A stretch of 64,000 nt of DNA, taken from positions 26,248,269-26,312,268 of the forward strand of contig NC_135505.1 of the NCBI RefSeq assembly GCF_052857255.1, given 5' to 3'. Shown here piece after piece: positions 23,610 through 34,339 of this stretch (its first letter is position 1; the number at the start of each line of letters is the position of its first letter). The position numbers and the translations under genes are program-made. Below the pieces are notes generated by a model. It saw only the letters and a list, made by a program, of their open reading frames with translations, searched no databases and had not been told where the DNA came from. The stretch comes from Amblyomma americanum. Taxonomy: Eukaryota > Arthropoda > Arachnida > Ixodida > Ixodidae.

Positions 23610-23980
23610 GCGAAATTATTCCGGAGCCCTTCGCTACGGCACCTCTTCCTTCCTTTCCTCTTTCACTCCGTCCTTTATCCCTTCCTTTTCGGCGCTGTTT
23701 AGGTGTCCAACGATATCTGAGACAGATACTGCGCCATTTCTTATCCACTACGGCATCTCTTTCCTCCTTTCTAATATAACTCCCTCCCTAATCCCTTCCC
23801 TTACGGCGCGGTTCAGGTGTCGGATGTTATGTAAAACAGACACTACGCCATTTCCTTTCCCCAAAAATCATTTTTCGTTTTCATTTATTTTTACGGCGCG
23901 GTTCAGGTGTCCAAAGATATATGAGACAGATACTGCGCCATTTCCTTTCCCCAAAAAACCAATTATTATTATTATTATTT
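23610..23980 (+). repeat. Three successive SINE-A 3' fragments
   Basis: Three copies of the family 3' part follow each other (about 23610-23741, 23744-23876 and 23891-23980). Each ends in a variant of TACTGCGCCATTTCC, and only the last has the ATT tail. This could be repeated insertion into older SINE tails or a local tandem duplication. Confidence 0.8.
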
Positions 23981-24826
23981 CATTTATTTGTCTGTGAAAA
24001 ATGAAAATTGCTTTTTGGGTGAGAGAAGCGAGAAGCTGGTCGCTTCACCTGATCGTCGGTGTTGTGTGGTTGATTGGTTGGCCTCAAATCAAGATGGCAC
24101 ATACCCACTTCGGCGCACTGGCCAAGACGCGTGCGGCTTTTGGGTGTTTTTGTTGTTCTTTGCCTCACGACATGGCACATACACACAAGGGGGTGTCTCC
24201 TTCACGGGTTCTACTTCAGCTTCCCTATGAACACTGACGGGATGGAGGATCGCTCAGATGGAATGTGTTGTCCCGCCGTGCATCACGAAAGCGAACGAAA
24301 TCTCGGCACGGAGCACGAGGAGGCTTTTTGATCCGAGCTGTACTAACGGACTCGTAGGTTGGACGGTTTGTCGGCTATTTATAGCTGTTGAGCTGGCTTT
24401 GTCCGCCCAGGTGTTTTCGATGGTTCTTTTTTCTCGCAGTTCCTTGTTTCACTCGGAAGAAGGGACTGTTTCGGCCGTCTCACTTTCGCAGCTTCACACA
24501 CTCGCCGCTTGCTGGCTTGCCTATCGCGGACGTCGCTGGAACTAACAGCGCTGCTGTCGCACTTTTCTTTACATCTCGTGCGTCGTCCGCTACACCCTCA
24601 TAACGACGGGCGGCGCCGTTTCCATACCTGTAGGTGTATTAAATTTTCCGGCGTGAGCAATCAAGAATATGGCATAAGTGCTGTTGATACGTTGCGGAAA
24701 GCTTTTCCGCTTGGAGGGCACAAGGGTAGAACAGCTGGGGCTGGGCCGAACAATTTTTCAACGAGGCACTAGACGAGGCGCGCTTCTCCTTTTAGGTGTC
24801 TATCGCCCCAACCTTTTTGTGTGTGT

Positions 24827-24828
<2 letters not shown>
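23981..24828. other. Unassigned DNA
   Basis: Several short open frames, none with a domain. No repeat shared with the window. Confidence 0.35.

Positions 24829-24877
<49 letters not shown>
24829..24877. repeat. TA microsatellite
   Basis: Pure TA dinucleotide run directly before the Penelope-type inverted termini. Confidence 0.95.
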
Positions 24878-24881
<4 letters not shown>

Positions 24882-24913
24882 AAAAGTGATTTCTGGCAGC
24901 TGATTTGGTCAAT

Positions 24914-25052
24914 ATAATATAAAAGCACCAAAAACTGAAGAAACAGAACAGGATTTATTTCACGACGTTTCGGCTGGAGGACCAGCCGCAAAGTGGTGGT
25001 CCTCCAGCCAAAAAGTCGTGAATTAAATCTTATGTTTCTTCAATTTTTTGTG

Positions 25053-25058
<6 letters not shown>
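24914..25058. repeat. Inverted pair of Penelope-type terminal sequences
   Basis: An imperfect palindrome with arms of about 60 bp. The left arm contains TTTCACGACGTTTCGGCTGG. The right arm contains its complement in a slightly changed form (CCAGCCAAAAAGTCGTGAA). The string CGTTTCGGCTGGAGGACC resembles the terminal repeats of Penelope-like elements. The minus strand of the left arm gives a stem of GGCTGG/CCAGCC followed by GAAAC, as in the stem II side of a hammerhead ribozyme. The CUGANGA part is not intact. Confidence 0.55.
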
Positions 25059-25136
<78 letters not shown>

Positions 25137-25160
25137 TATATGTGTGTGTGTGTGTGTGTG
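25059..25160. repeat. TA and TG microsatellite
   Basis: A TA run to about 25133, then a TG run at 25140-25160. With the run at 24829 it encloses the inverted termini. Confidence 0.95.
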
Positions 25161-28100
25161 TTTGCGGTTATAGCACTTCACGCCAATCAGAATCTATGAC
25201 AAAACTGTGTCCGTCCGTAAGTATTGAGTTGTGTTCCGAGCACCCTCTCATACAGAGTACGGCCGAATCTGTGCCGCTAAAGATACTTGTATTTGTTGTG
25301 TTCATTATGGTCAATTAATCGAACTTTATATGAACAAGGAAAGACTAACTTTTTAAAATATTTATTGTACTGTTCGGCGCCATTTTTGAAAACACCTAAT
25401 TTATCGGGCTCATGAGGAGAAATTTATTTTAAATGTCAAACGCTTCCATTGAAAGAGAGAAAAAATCTTGCTGCAAAAAGCGCTTGATTTAGGGGTGCTT
25501 AGCAGGTTTGCTCTTTTTATCGCTGACTGCACTTGAGGACTTGCCAAACATTTCAGAGTTAATTTTCCTGGAAAAAATTGCATCCTCATGATATCGTAAA
25601 ACTTGATCACTTTAGCAGTGACTTCTTCGCAGTGAAAATCACAATAGACTGCAGGCACAGAGGACTCTTCAATCCTTTCTAGTACCTCCCAGAACAGGTC
25701 ACGAAAATACAACGCGTTTCTCAAGGGATTTGAGAACAATGCTCTCCATCTTCTTTATGACTGTGTACAGCCTTAGCCACGGCTCGCGAAAGCATCCTGG
25801 CTTGAAATACCTCAGGTAATTCAAGTGCCTCTGAACAACATCACTTGGACTGGCGTGTTCAGGAGCAGCCGTCAACGTGACCTGGCAGTTACAATGCATT
25901 GCCTTATTACCCTTCTTATGCACATATCCTCCTAAGTAATAGACAACCATTTCTTCTGGTCCGGCTCTTTCATATCCATGGACGCCCAGGTCATCACTTT
26001 CACCAGAAAAGTAACCGATGCTAAGAAGCTTCCTGCACAACTTTTATACCATAGCATTCCTGAGCTCCGCAGCAGCCTTTGCTCTTTTTCCGAGGCTGGC
26101 ATGCAACAAGACGAGGACACTTTCATGAGCGCCAGAGCAGTTCCCTTTCAAGAAATTCTTCAGAGGAGTGAACGGGGAAAAAAGCCTATAAATCTGGCTG
26201 AAGTGTATGATAGTCGGATGGTCAACATCGCCGTGAAAAGTGCGATCAACGCCAAAGATTCTGAAAAAAAGAAAGGAGGCGAAAATTTGGTTAGTAGTTG
26301 GACCCATTTACAACTAAATTTTCATTAAAACAGGCTGTCGCTTATACGCTGCTACTCTAAAAAAATGCGCTCTTTAGAACAGGCTGCCGCTTACAAAGTG
26401 AACATTAAAATTCATATGGACGTCTTACGGACGTTCGGAACGTTCACAGAATGTCCAACAGAGTTCCAGTGCCCATTGGGTTATACTCTGCTACTGCAAG
26501 AAAATTGCGCTATGTTCACCATTTCATCATTATGCACGCGTGCTACCTCAAAGGGATCTTTTTTCAGCTTAACCGTCAGCAAATAAGGCACACTCGCTTT
26601 GTGCAGCTCATCAGCTATGTCTAAAGCCGACAGCAAGGTCACTCGTAGAGACTCTGTCGTTTGCTGCGAAGCAAATAGGAGCATATTTTGATGTTGGCGG
26701 TTGTGCTCCATTTCTTCAGGTAGATGGAGAAAGTCCTTGAGGACCTGCCCGAAGAAATCAATGATTACTGACTGAAACCCTTGAGAAGCAAAAGTGTATA
26801 CCACGGCTAAAAGCAACTCAAATCCCTCCGACTGACATCATATTAAGGAAAAGTACCCGAATCTTCGGTGAGTTCAATTGGATCCCTTCCGTCTTGTTTT
26901 TTGTGTTCAGTGCATGGAAAAGATCGTTCATTCGTCTTATGAAGACCTCTGTTCCCTCAGTGTGAACGAGCCCTTCAAGACCCTTTGCCCTGTAGACCTA
27001 GAGGCGAATGGCAGTGCTCCGACTGAATAACTCCAGGGAAAGTATATGTTTCTTGACACCACTACCAACACTGAACGCGTTCAAATTTATAAATCTTTGT
27101 GTGTGTTTCACTCGTAGCTAGCCTGCACAGCAAGCCGCACGTTCATTCTGTGCAGGTTTGTCGGTTGCAAATGAGCTGCCGTCACTTTTTAGACGACGTT
27201 TAGGTGTTTCTTCCTCTTAGTCTCGAAGAGCAGTTGATAGTGACTGAAGTCAATATTTTAGTCTCCAGCCTGGAAGTACAGTCGAAGAAATAAGTCGCAA
27301 ATACAGATTTTCATCTCATTACCTTAAAAGTGCAGTGACCCCAAATTTTTAACGTGAGCTATTTGTTTGATATGATGTGCTGCATATGCGGCACATTAGA
27401 AAACATGGATAGCCCCGTGGATTGCGCCAAGAAGACGCTGTTTCGGTTTTCGTTTTCAAAAGCCTAACGACGACTGTGTTGTAACAGACTCGTTGAGGCC
27501 GAGGCATAGAAAAAGTGTGGTATGGTCGCTATACTTCGCCTATTAATTCACATAAACGTTTACGCAAGCCAGCTCAAGAGTTGGAATCACAAAAAATTAA
27601 TAAGCAGCGATTACAGCGCATTTTTTGCATGACTTACCAGAACTCAATTCGTCTTCCTTGTTTGGCTGTTGAAACGAAAATAGCATGAGAGAAAAAAAAT
27701 CACAGGTTATTGAGCTGGCGTAGGTGAATGCCATTTCATGGCTCCTATGTACTAATGTCTTAAACAACATTCATAATAAAGAAACATTCCACCAATAAAA
27801 TGTTTCCTCTACTTCAGTTGACGTATTATTAATGAAAGTGTGTTACTTCATGCATACCTTGCCATATCTGTGCTTGAGCAGATGAATCCGCACCGATTTG
27901 ACGACGTGAGGAATGTCACACATAAAATGAAGGTACTTCGCCTCAAGTATAGACAAGGATGTCGAATCTTGTGACAATTGGATGCAATATTACCACTGAT
28001 TCCCATGTGCTGCCACATATAACGATTATTTTCAGCACCATCGCTAACCACCGATATGACCACCGCTCCATACTTGTGCAGTTGGACAACTGCCTCCAAC

Positions 28101-28200
28101 ACATGTTGCGCCAAAATGTTTGCAGGTGCAGCTAATTTCTTGGCACCGGTCGCTATAGGTTGCGCCCAGTTTTCAAGCACAGGCACGAACATAAGAATAA

Positions 28201-29013
28201 TATCCCTGTCACACGGGCACTTTCGATCCTCATTGAACTCGATCTGCATCGAGATTTTCGAGCACGCTCGAAACATCCGGTGTTATGCGGGCATTTTCAA
28301 TGCTCATAGAGAAGTTTCCCTCATGTGTGTTAGGTGGCGCCAAATGTTCCACCGACAGCCATAACATAGTGATGTCCGGCAACACTGTGCAGTCGGGGGC
28401 AGCGCCAGCCAAATCCGTAGCCAAATCGGTACATCTGCTAAAGTGTACTAAAAAAACTAGTACACTTTACATCTGCGTGTCTGCGTCAAGTTTCTGCTGT
28501 GCGATGGAACGCGAGGGTCCGCAACGCCTCCGCGATTTCTGCCTAGACTGCGGCGTTTCTCTTCTGGCGCCGCAGGTCATCTAGGCGGTCTTGCCAGCAG
28601 CCGATGAGAGCTGCTGTCTCACGCTCGCTCCACAGCTTGCGCGCCGACGAGCAGGAGGACGCCATATTTGTTTACACTGACGCCGAAGCTTGGAGCGTGG
28701 TGTAGAGATTATATTCAAATATGTTTGCATATAAGCAGGCATTGTACCTGAAAATGTTCTGGGTTGCATTTTAATCAAATAAAACAACAATTATGGTTCT
28801 GCTTTGTTAACTAGTGTATTTTTATAGCTTCATGAGAGGGAGAGTGCTTTCGATTGTGCTTGGAACCTCAAGCACTCTTGAGGAATCGGCATCGAGTCAA
28901 GTAGGATCGAGCTCGATTGCGCTTGAAAGTGGCCGTGTGACAACCGTCGATCTGCATTGAGTTCGATGAGCACTGACTCAATGAGGATCGAAAGTGCCCG
29001 TGTGACAGGGGTA
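28201..29013. mobile_element. Harbinger-like DNA element inserted in the transposase relic
   Basis: 813 bp with terminal inverted repeats beginning TA(T/C)CCCTGTCACACGGGCA and continuing ACTTTCGATCCTCATTGA at both ends. The 3-bp duplication TAA lies at 28198-28200 and 29014-29016 (TTA on the minus strand). Taking out the element plus one duplication rejoins the host transposase frame exactly (ALIL across the site), so the ends are firm. TWA duplications are typical of PIF/Harbinger elements. A remnant of a Myb/SANT-like gene inside supports that class. The interior also has a hairpin with arms AAAGTGTACTA around 28440-28470. No transposase ORF is present. Confidence 0.85.
28500..28664 (-). 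pseudogene. Myb/SANT-like (MADF-type) protein remnant
   Basis: From an ATG at 28664-28662 the minus strand encodes a short Ser/Ala leader. Then come KLWSERETAALIGCW, LDDLRRQKRNAAV and, after an in-frame TAG where a Tyr is usual, AEIAEALRTL. Trp-Glu-Trp spacing with KRN-x-x-VY is the pattern of Myb/SANT-like DNA-binding proteins, which PIF/Harbinger transposons encode beside their transposase. It is truncated downstream. Confidence 0.6.
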
Positions 29014-30544
29014 TAAGAGCATGGTCCGCAAGCTCTGTGCTTCCTTCTTAAATGTCACCGCCATCAACAAAGCCGCCAATCTTAAATGTCGACTTGCTGA
29101 AGTTGTACACCTGGCGCAGTTTTATTCCATCTATTATCAGAGTGCCAAAACCCTGGCTACCCATTCTCCCACCTATCTGCTTTTCTATTGCTTCCAAGCA
29201 AATTGTGTTGAACCCAAACTTTCAAAGGTCTACGCCTTTAAGGATTTGAGTGAGACGACACATAGAGGGAAGAGGCATCATCTTCATGCCATAAATATGC
29301 CTGTAAGATCGTGGGCTGGCTATCTTGAGCACTAAACAGTACAACAACCACTCAGCATTGTAGGCCATATCACATGCTGCATTTGATTTCAACTGCTGTA
29401 ATGATGTCATGAACGCCAGGGGCTGCAAAGAGGGGAGATCCCCAGTGCTCTTTCAAGTCCTTGATCTGTAACATTTGAGAGCGCTGCTTTCAGTGCTACG
29501 ACCTCGCTCTGTTTTTTCTTCCACGCGGCAGTTGCTCGACAACCTTTCCTGCAGCTTCTGGCCCTTTTTAGGTGCTGCCGTTTTCTTCCTCGCGCGCACC
29601 TGTCTTCGCAAACACAAGCAACGTGCACAGATTAGCTGCTTCTAAAAATCATAACAGTGTTTGTGATGCACAGCTTCCGACTTCGTCGGCTGTTAAACAA
29701 GATTGGTATTTACTCCTGCACAGATATTGAAGCCATTTGTTTCCATCAGAATGTTTTCAAGGTCAGCGACAGAAGCTACAGTTTTAAAAAGCTGGTTGTG
29801 CAGCTTGTTGCAGCCGTTCACGAAGCAGCTACCATCTTCTTCGACGACAACAGCCTTGGGAATCACTAAATGACTTATATTGCCGCTAGTTTTCTGCAGT
29901 AGAAAACTGCGCACACCTTCCCAGTTATTTTGTCCTGTACAATTTCATGTTGCCAGTCCGCAGATAGCAGAGTCGCAGTCGCCAGGTCACCAATCGTCAG
30001 TGGAGTCGACGTAGTACTGGTTTCTGCCGAGCGGGAAAGAGAAATCAGTTCATTCCGGATGACTACCTCTGCACAAGACTCGGCTGCGGAGGACGTAGTC
30101 TCTGCAAGGATCTTCGCACTTATCGGTCTGCATGACATCACGCGTTTTTGGTGACTTTCGCCTGTATTTCGCAATTTTGGCTTTGAGAATCGGTCTGCAA
30201 GGCCGGGAAAGAGCCGAGAGACGGCACCGGGCACTAGCGCTCATTCCCCAAGAGGAATTTGGGCCTCTTGGCCGTTCACAACGTGCTTGTACTCCTTGAT
30301 AGTATATTAATGCTCAAAATGGCACTCACATATCGTAGACGTGTGAGAGAGCAGTCTGTCCTTTCGATGCAACATCTGCTCCCACCTTTTAAATGCGCTT
30401 TCATCGCGAGGCGGTTTGAAAAAAAAATGATGGACGGTGGCATCGTTTCTGTTGCCACTTGTGGAACCGAGCGCAAAGCAGGATGGCCTGTTTACTTCTC
30501 GCTTCAAATCACCAAGTGCGCATATTTCACCACAAACACGTTTT

Positions 30545-31060
30545 CAAAACACTAACCGCACTATCACACGAAAAATCAGCTTGAAAATCTGACTAGCCTG
30601 TCCTAACTGCATTGACGCGGAACTCCCGCGACAGCAGACGATGTAGAAAGGCTCGACTGCAGCGCCACTAGTTCCCGCTTCCGCCACTTTAGCCACCTCC
30701 TGAGCAGAGTTGCTAAACTGAAACTGTCAAAGAACGCTGCTTCTGGCGATGGCGAGCGTCGGGCTTCAGGAGTTTCAAAGCGAGTTTTACTGGCCGCGAA
30801 CTTGCGATTTCGCCATGGCAGTGCTCTGAGGAGGCACATGACGTCACAACGCGCTCCTTGCCACGGAGTCGAAGCGGTCTGGCCAGGCCTGCGGCGGCTG
30901 GTGCACTCGGCGAGAAATAGAGACGTGCTCCAAGTCTCCGCCAGTGAGTGCACCGAAGTCGGTGAACGCGTCGGCGGTGAAGAGCAGTTGGAGTATGGAG
31001 GGTGTCGCTTGGCCGACGTGATGTCGCCGTGCAGCGCGCTTTACGCAGGAGTATGAACGC
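30545..31060. other. Unassigned DNA with a short dispersed repeat
   Basis: Positions about 30793-30862 match 44468-44535 closely (GCGAACTTGCGATTTCGCC, then CACATGACGTCACAACGCG here against CACATGACGTAACAACGCG there). The rest is GC-rich and unassigned. It could be the 5' flank of the transposase relic. Confidence 0.5.
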
Positions 31061-31063
31061 GCC

Positions 31064-31447
31064 TTAATAGAGCGTGGGCTGAAACGCTAAACAACGTATT
31101 GGGTGGCGGCATCTATAGGATCCACTGAAACCCCCCGCACAGTCACTCTCTCCAATATGTTCATGCTCTAAGGCTGCAAACAAGAAATCGGGACGAAATT
31201 TATCAAAGTCCTTGGCAAGGTCAATCTCAATTGGAGCTAGTTGTCCGATCTCATCTGATACTGTCTCCACTACTGAACGTGCAATATGAATATGGGTTTG
31301 GATGCTGCGGCCTCTTATACCGCAGACCTTATGCGTGCCTATTAAGTAAGCGACAACTAGCTGCAGAAGATTGCAAAGAACCTTTGCAAAAAGTTTCGAA
31401 TGAACATTACAGATGGAAATTGGACAATATCTCTCAACTGTTTTCAA
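31064..31447 (-). pseudogene. LINE-4 reverse transcriptase, N-terminal part
   Basis: Contains RT blocks 1-3: CPISICNVHSKLFAKVLCN, then GIRGRSIQTHIHIARSVVE and IEIDLAKDFDKFRPDFLF with the first catalytic Asp. Sequence beyond the block A region is absent. Confidence 0.75.
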
Positions 31448-32199
31448 CCGATTTGAATTTGTTCTTTTCGGAATTAATAAAGTGTGCCCAGAATAAAAGT
31501 GGGGGGGGTGGGGGCAAAAACCAACACCGTAAGAAGCCTAAAACCTCATTCAAGACAGGCGCTAGGAGATTTCTGAGCCGTCTGGTAAAAAATGGCAGAT
31601 TTATTTTCGTTCAAAGTGGTAGGCTCCTCCACTACAGCACGCTGCTCATCCTCAAGCCGAGGCAAGGACTGTAAATTAATGTCACGTTTCTGCCGGTACA
31701 ACCACCAAAGAGCTTCTGACATTAGTCAAAAGAAAGCCTCAATAATACCAAGACCAACGCTGTAGGTGCAACCACCATACTCAATTTCCAATATTTTTTT
31801 AGCTAGAGCAGTCTGCCTGTCATCACTCAGGGCACGACGAGATGGTTGCTCATCCAGAAATATTCGGGTTCTAGATATTGTCAAGACCCCTTTGTATCTT
31901 TCGGTTTCAAACTGCTGAAAGTCTGCCTTTACAGCAGTGATATCTTCTGCACAGGCACCTAGACTAAGACTAATCCTTTCTAACTCATGTAGCTCAATTT
32001 AAGTGCGGCCGAGCTCTCGAAGGTGATGTCTCTTCAAAAAGGCGATGTTTGCTAAGACTTCAATAGCAATATGTTTTGTTTCTTGTTTAAATAAGCACGA
32101 TTTTTTCAAAACTGAGAGGTCACTGCGTAACTACGTATCTGTCAAGCAATTAGATACAGGACGTTTGAAGATTTCATCTGAGAGCAGGCAGCTATTCAC

Positions 32200-32953
32200 C
32201 TACCACAGCTCCCATGGACGATAGAGCATGCGCCGACTGTACCTCCTCGTCTGAAGAGACACCATGCAGGGATCACTAAAGAATATGGGCCGCACCCAGT
32301 AACCAAAAACGCTGGATAGCATGTCTGCTGAAACGTAAATCCTGTCAAGGCGAGTACTAGAGGAGCACTGAAAACGAGTGAAATGAATGTTATGTCCGCT
32401 ATCTTGCCCAACGTCTATCATGCTGTATTCGCACACCGAATCAGTGAGGAAAGCAGCACTACGGTCATAACGCTTACGTATCACTTCTCGGTCTTCATCC
32501 CTACATACACAATGGAAATCACTCAACAGCATAATTTTGTGACCCGCGGACAATTGTTCTACTAATGACAGGAAAAATAGCCATCACTCTGCTTTACAGG
32601 GGCATAAACACAAACATTTCGCCACTGTACACCCGAAACTGCGAGGTCACAGCAGATAAGTAGCCCGCCATCATCTGTGCTATACGACACGGCAGTAATT
32701 CCGAGTGTGCTTGCCAGAAATAGCAATCACCCACCTGATAAGCCTCTCGAGTGACTAACGATAACATTGAATTCTGAAAAAAAGGCTCGACAACAGCTTC
32801 ACTCTCCTCATCAGAGGACAGCTGGGTCATCTGTATGGCTAACGCACTCAGACCCCATTTGTTCAAAAGTTGCCGTAACTGATGTTCCCTTCGACGAGTA
32901 CGCAAACCCCTGATGTTAAGGGTAGCGGCATGAAATGCTGGGACTCCCGCCAT
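32200..32953 (-). pseudogene. LINE-4 endonuclease domain, frame-broken
   Basis: Starts with ATLNIRGLRTRRREHQLRQL, the usual beginning of an apurinic-type LINE endonuclease, and carries LSALAIQ with the catalytic Glu lost to Met after it. Later come LLSDFHCVCRDEDREV (from GDFN), TRFQCSSSTRLDRIYVSA and SDPCMV in place of SDH. The changed catalytic positions show it is dead. Confidence 0.72.
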
Positions 32954-33100
32954 TTTTGATGCTCGTCATATTGAAGGCCATACCCTGTACTAGGCGGCCA
33001 GCCTGCTAATCGGCGGCCTGTATGGTAGACATTGCCCTGCGTTTTGAGGTGACATTTCAAAATTGCCCATTCACACACACCACATCATCCGAAGGATGTT

Positions 33101-34260
33101 TCAAAGGTGAGCTGTTTTCCATCGCCTGTTCTGAGACAGCCGATGCTTCGGCCCGTGAAGCCGTGTGGGCCACGCCACTCGCAACCACGCTGACAGAAAA
33201 CGGGGACCGAACACACTAGAAGCTGACACTTCAGGCGACACACTGCTGCACTCCAGCGACAAAGGGGCATCACCGGTAGAGAAGGCATGTCGCACATTCA
33301 CTGGCTGAAGCGCTTCCACTGAATGTACAGTAGGGGTGTTCTGCTCTCGTGGTCGTTGGGCGACAGGTGGCTCCTGAACAGCAAGCTCAGGAGTCAAAGC
33401 AGCAGACCGGGGCTGACCCGGGTCCGGTGGCTTTGGGTCTGAAGACGGGGATTTCGGTTTGTGCGTACTTGGAGGCGGACTATTGCCGTTAATCGGTGCA
33501 GAACCCTTTGGTCCATCTTCTGTTTGGATCTCATGAGTCAGTTCATCCGATACTTCCAAAATATCCGACTCATCCATAATGTGCTCTGACACCACTTCAT
33601 CCTGATGTGCCCCTTTGCCTTAACGTAACCAGTCAGCATTACTCATAACACAGAAGTCTAATGTGTGCCCAAAGCTTCGGCACTGGGTGCATCGAGGCGT
33701 GCGACACTGACGGCGTGCATGGCCCACACGGTTACTACAAAGACACAGCGGAGGCCTGCCTGGGATCATAACTAAAGCTTGTACTCCGAACACTTTGAGC
33801 GTCTAAGGTATTGCACTTGCAGACACTCCCTCCTTGAGCGTGATTGGGATGTCACGGTTCGCTGTTTCCATGTGCGCCATGCCAGGGTACCGCCACTTCT
33901 CACGCTCGATAGTTTGTACAGTTTCAAAAGGCTCAAAAGCTTCGACAACCCTCCGGCTCTTCATTTAGCGCGGGAGACAAAAAAGTTAAGCCTCACGTTT
34001 TCGGTGTTTCAGGTCAAACACGGTACATTTTATACCTTTGATGTGGAACTCTCCTTTGTCAATAAGTTTCTGTTTCGAAGAACTGCTCTCACACGTAACC
34101 ATCCAAACGTGGCTCATTTGGTACTTGCCAGTACACAGAATCTCACGGAGGTCCACAATCAGCGTAAGCACGTCTCGGAAGCCGAGAGCACGGTATGGGG
34201 GACATTTGAGTTCAGCATGCAGAAAGACGGTGTTGAGGACAACATTACCGGCAGGTATTT
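33101..34260 (-). pseudogene. LINE-4 ORF1 with two zinc knuckles
   Basis: The N-terminal part reads DVLTLIVDLREILCTGKYQM and then HVWMVTCESSS, an RRM-like or gag fold segment. Around 33760-33640 come CLCSNRVGHARRQC and CTQCRSFGHTLDFC, two CCHC-type knuckles. A Pro/Ser-rich acidic C-terminal part follows (33595-33250). Frame changes separate these blocks. Confidence 0.6.
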
Positions 34261-34339
34261 GAGAGAGGACATCTTTGTACGACTCCGTGGCAGCTTGAGA
34301 TGTCGCGAGACCTCGGCCAGGTGACTCCAGCTAGAAGCA

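Larger units (their letters stand above)
25410..30520 (-). pseudogene. P-element / THAP9-like DNA transposase relic
   Basis: A P-family transposase binds DNA with a THAP finger and cuts and joins the transposon. In order along the minus strand: a decayed THAP domain (about 30480-30190) with CFALGS where a second Cys is expected, W in the middle, CECHFE and the AVPTLFP-like GAVSRLFPG. Next is a helix-rich part with LKIASPRSYRHIYG and MPLPSMCRLTQILKG (about 29330-29230), then VPVLENWAQPIA, VVSDGAENNRYMWQHMGISG and DIPHVVKSVR (28190-27860). The C-terminal part has EVFIRRMNDLFHALN (about 26950), LRVTLLSALDIADELH, KLKKDPFE, RTFHGDVDHPTIIHF and YRLFS. The end is VVYYLGGYVHKK (about 25950). A 286-bp GT-AG intron (26261-26546) splits the conserved stretch after KKDPFE. 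A second gap at 26998-27857 begins with GTATGC and ends with TAG. Frame breaks and an 813-bp insertion (28201-29013) disable it. No terminal repeats were identified. Confidence 0.85.
31064..34330 (-). mobile_element. LINE-4: decayed L1/Tx1-like non-LTR retrotransposon
   Basis: On the minus strand I see pieces in the correct order. ORF1 has zinc knuckles (about 34260-33101), followed by the endonuclease (32953-32200) and the start of the RT (31447-31064). The RT stops at the element's truncated low-coordinate end, before the YADD motif. A separate ORF1 and an RT with CPISICNVHSKLFAKVL point to the L1/Tx1 side of the LINE tree rather than the I group. About 750 bp between endonuclease and RT (31450-32195) belongs to the linker but is heavily decayed. 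Confidence 0.72.

Noticed and set aside
24829..24917. YIYI repeat peptides
   Set aside because: Translation of the TA microsatellite; the same applies at 56998-57070.
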